From CAYHIN01 sp964356705 (GTDB lineage Bacteria > Patescibacteriota > Microgenomatia > CAZETR01 > Amesbacteraceae): 19,858 nucleotides of DNA. The position numbers and the translations under genes were made by a program. The stretch covers positions 1-19,858 of the forward strand of contig CAYHIN010000014.1 in NCBI GenBank assembly GCA_964356705.1, in the 5' to 3' direction. A model generated the notes under the pieces. The model saw only the letters and a program-made list of their open reading frames with translations, made no database searches and was not told the DNA's origin. Of this stretch, positions 19,242-19,858 are shown piece after piece (position 1 is the first letter of the stretch; each line of letters begins with the position of its first letter).

Positions 19242-19271
19242 ATTATACATCACTATAGGCCCAAGATGCAA
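19242..19271 (-). promoter_or_regulatory. Promoter of the secreted PVT protein gene
   Basis: Minus strand: TTGCAT (complement of 19266-19271), an 18-nt spacer, TATAAT (complement of 19242-19247), then 6 nt to the ATG at 19235. Confidence 0.65.
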
Positions 19272-19287
19272 GTCTAGCAATTATTTG

Positions 19288-19293
19288 TATAAT
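19288..19293 (+). promoter_or_regulatory. -10 box of the DUF1361 gene
   Basis: A perfect TATAAT, 12 nt before the ATG at 19306. The leader would be about 5 nt. Divergent from the promoter at 19242-19271. Confidence 0.5.
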
Positions 19294-19305
19294 GAGATAC
19301 CTGCC

Positions 19306-19858
19306 ATGCAAAAGTTTGTCCTCAAGCTCTTCGCTATCTGCGCCATCTTATGGTTAGTGGGCTACTTAGCCATTCTTCTCCGGACGATTTTTTGGGGTAG
19401 AGAGTATTACGATTTTTTAAATTGGAATCTCTTTTTAGCCTGGGTTCCAGCAGTACTTGCACTCTTAGTCTATCGCCTGGACCACAGCAAGATTCATCAT
19501 AGACTCGCCACTCCTTTTTTCTTTTTTCTCTGGCTCATTTTTTATCCCAATGCTCCTTATGTTATTACCGATTTCAAGCACCTTATTCCCCGCCCCCCCG
19601 TCCCCATTTCTTACGACTTTCTTTTGATTTTTTCCTACTCATTGCTCGCCATCTTACTCGGCTACATCTCCCTCCATCTCATTCACCAGACTCTAGGCAA
19701 ATACATCAAAAATAAATTTATTCTCTGGCCTCTTATCACCCTCCACTTTCCTGTAATCGCCTTTGGAGTATATGTAGGCCGGTATCTGCGCTGGAATAGC
19801 TGGGATATCTTTACTCATCCCATAGGCCTCCTACGCGAACTCTTTGGTACCGTCACCA
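19306..19858 (+). CDS. DUF1361-family membrane protein, 5' part only
   Basis: The frame is open from the ATG at 19306 to the window end (184 residues seen). It has several membrane helices: LFAICAILWLVGYLAILL, LFLAWVPAVLALLVY, FFFFLWLIFYPNAPYVITD, FLLIFSYSLLAILLGYISLHL and a later LITLHFPVIAFGVYVG. The pattern NLFLAWVP, then F-x-L-W-L-I-F-x-P-N-A-P-Y-x-x-T-D-x-x-H-L, then GRYLRWNSWDIF is characteristic of DUF1361 proteins. Their function is unknown. The gene diverges from the secreted PVT protein gene; the 3' end lies beyond the window. Confidence 0.88.
   Translation, partial: MQKFVLKLFAICAILWLVGYLAILLRTIFWGREYYDFLNWNLFLAWVPAVLALLVYRLDHSKIHHRLATPFFFFLWLIFYPNAPYVITDFKHLIPRPPVPISYDFLLIFSYSLLAILLGYISLHLIHQTLGKYIKNKFILWPLITLHFPVIAFGVYVGRYLRWNSWDIFTHPIGLLRELFGTVT

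Noticed and set aside
19236..19280. Longer start of the secreted PVT protein
   Set aside because: The extension covers the promoter and would bury the signal peptide behind 15 extra residues.
1..19858. Recoded TGA (Gly) as in Gracilibacteria/SR1
   Set aside because: Several genes end at TGA at sensible family lengths (NYN, HIT, ligase) and in-frame TGA is absent from conserved genes.
1..19858. tRNA or rRNA genes
   Set aside because: No cloverleaf with a TTCGA-type T-loop and CCA-end context, and no rRNA motif, could be seen in the short gaps.

Overview
The window reads as a gene-dense bacterial chromosome with the standard genetic code: TGA is used as a stop and conserved Trp positions are TGG. 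The gene set is S21 followed by YqeY, a shortened YbeY, DnaX/YbaB/RecR, a PaaX-like protein with a Cas2-like domain, many small unknown proteins, coiled-coil and single-TM proteins, and short AT-rich repeats inside genes. Together with near-zero intergenic space this points to a Candidate Phyla Radiation (Patescibacteria) genome, perhaps Microgenomates. That placement is inference; no rRNA gene is present. One 100-N scaffold gap (16089-16188) interrupts tgt.

Layout. Bases 1-3.3 kb are an accessory stretch: a ribbon-helix-helix protein cut by the window edge, an AbiE-type toxin-antitoxin pair apparently inserted at the 3' end of that gene family, three unknown small genes, a racemase remnant and a VapBC pair with a palindromic operator. 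At 3.3-4.6 kb a HAD phosphatase and a NYN-domain nuclease form an operon behind a promoter-terminator (attenuator-like) leader. At 4.6-9.9 kb lie two unknown genes, cysS preceded by a 56-aa gene, a charged coiled-coil gene, and two tandem LD-carboxypeptidase (S66) paralogues. At 9.9-13.6 kb are recR, ybaB and dnaX on the minus strand, with a small opposite-strand Cys4 gene between recR and ybaB, and a PaaX/Cas2-like regulator bracketed by two copies of an operator-promoter module. At 13.6-15.5 kb is a minus-strand run: HIT protein, rpsU, yqeY and ybeY, with two exported or membrane small proteins upstream. At 15.6-17.8 kb tgt and queA (queuosine tRNA modification) converge. At 17.8-19.9 kb are an O-antigen-ligase-like membrane protein, a secreted PVT-linker protein and the start of a DUF1361 membrane protein.

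Three window-wide patterns stand out. (1) About eighteen genes have a sigma70-like -10 box only 6-8 nt before the start codon, so their mRNAs should be leaderless or nearly so; this also corrects several start sites. (2) All five convergent gene pairs overlap at their stop codons, four of them by exactly 4 bp. (3) Four families of short repeats sit in frame inside conserved genes (dnaX, recR, queA, tgt, HAD and others), where they encode low-complexity peptide inserts.
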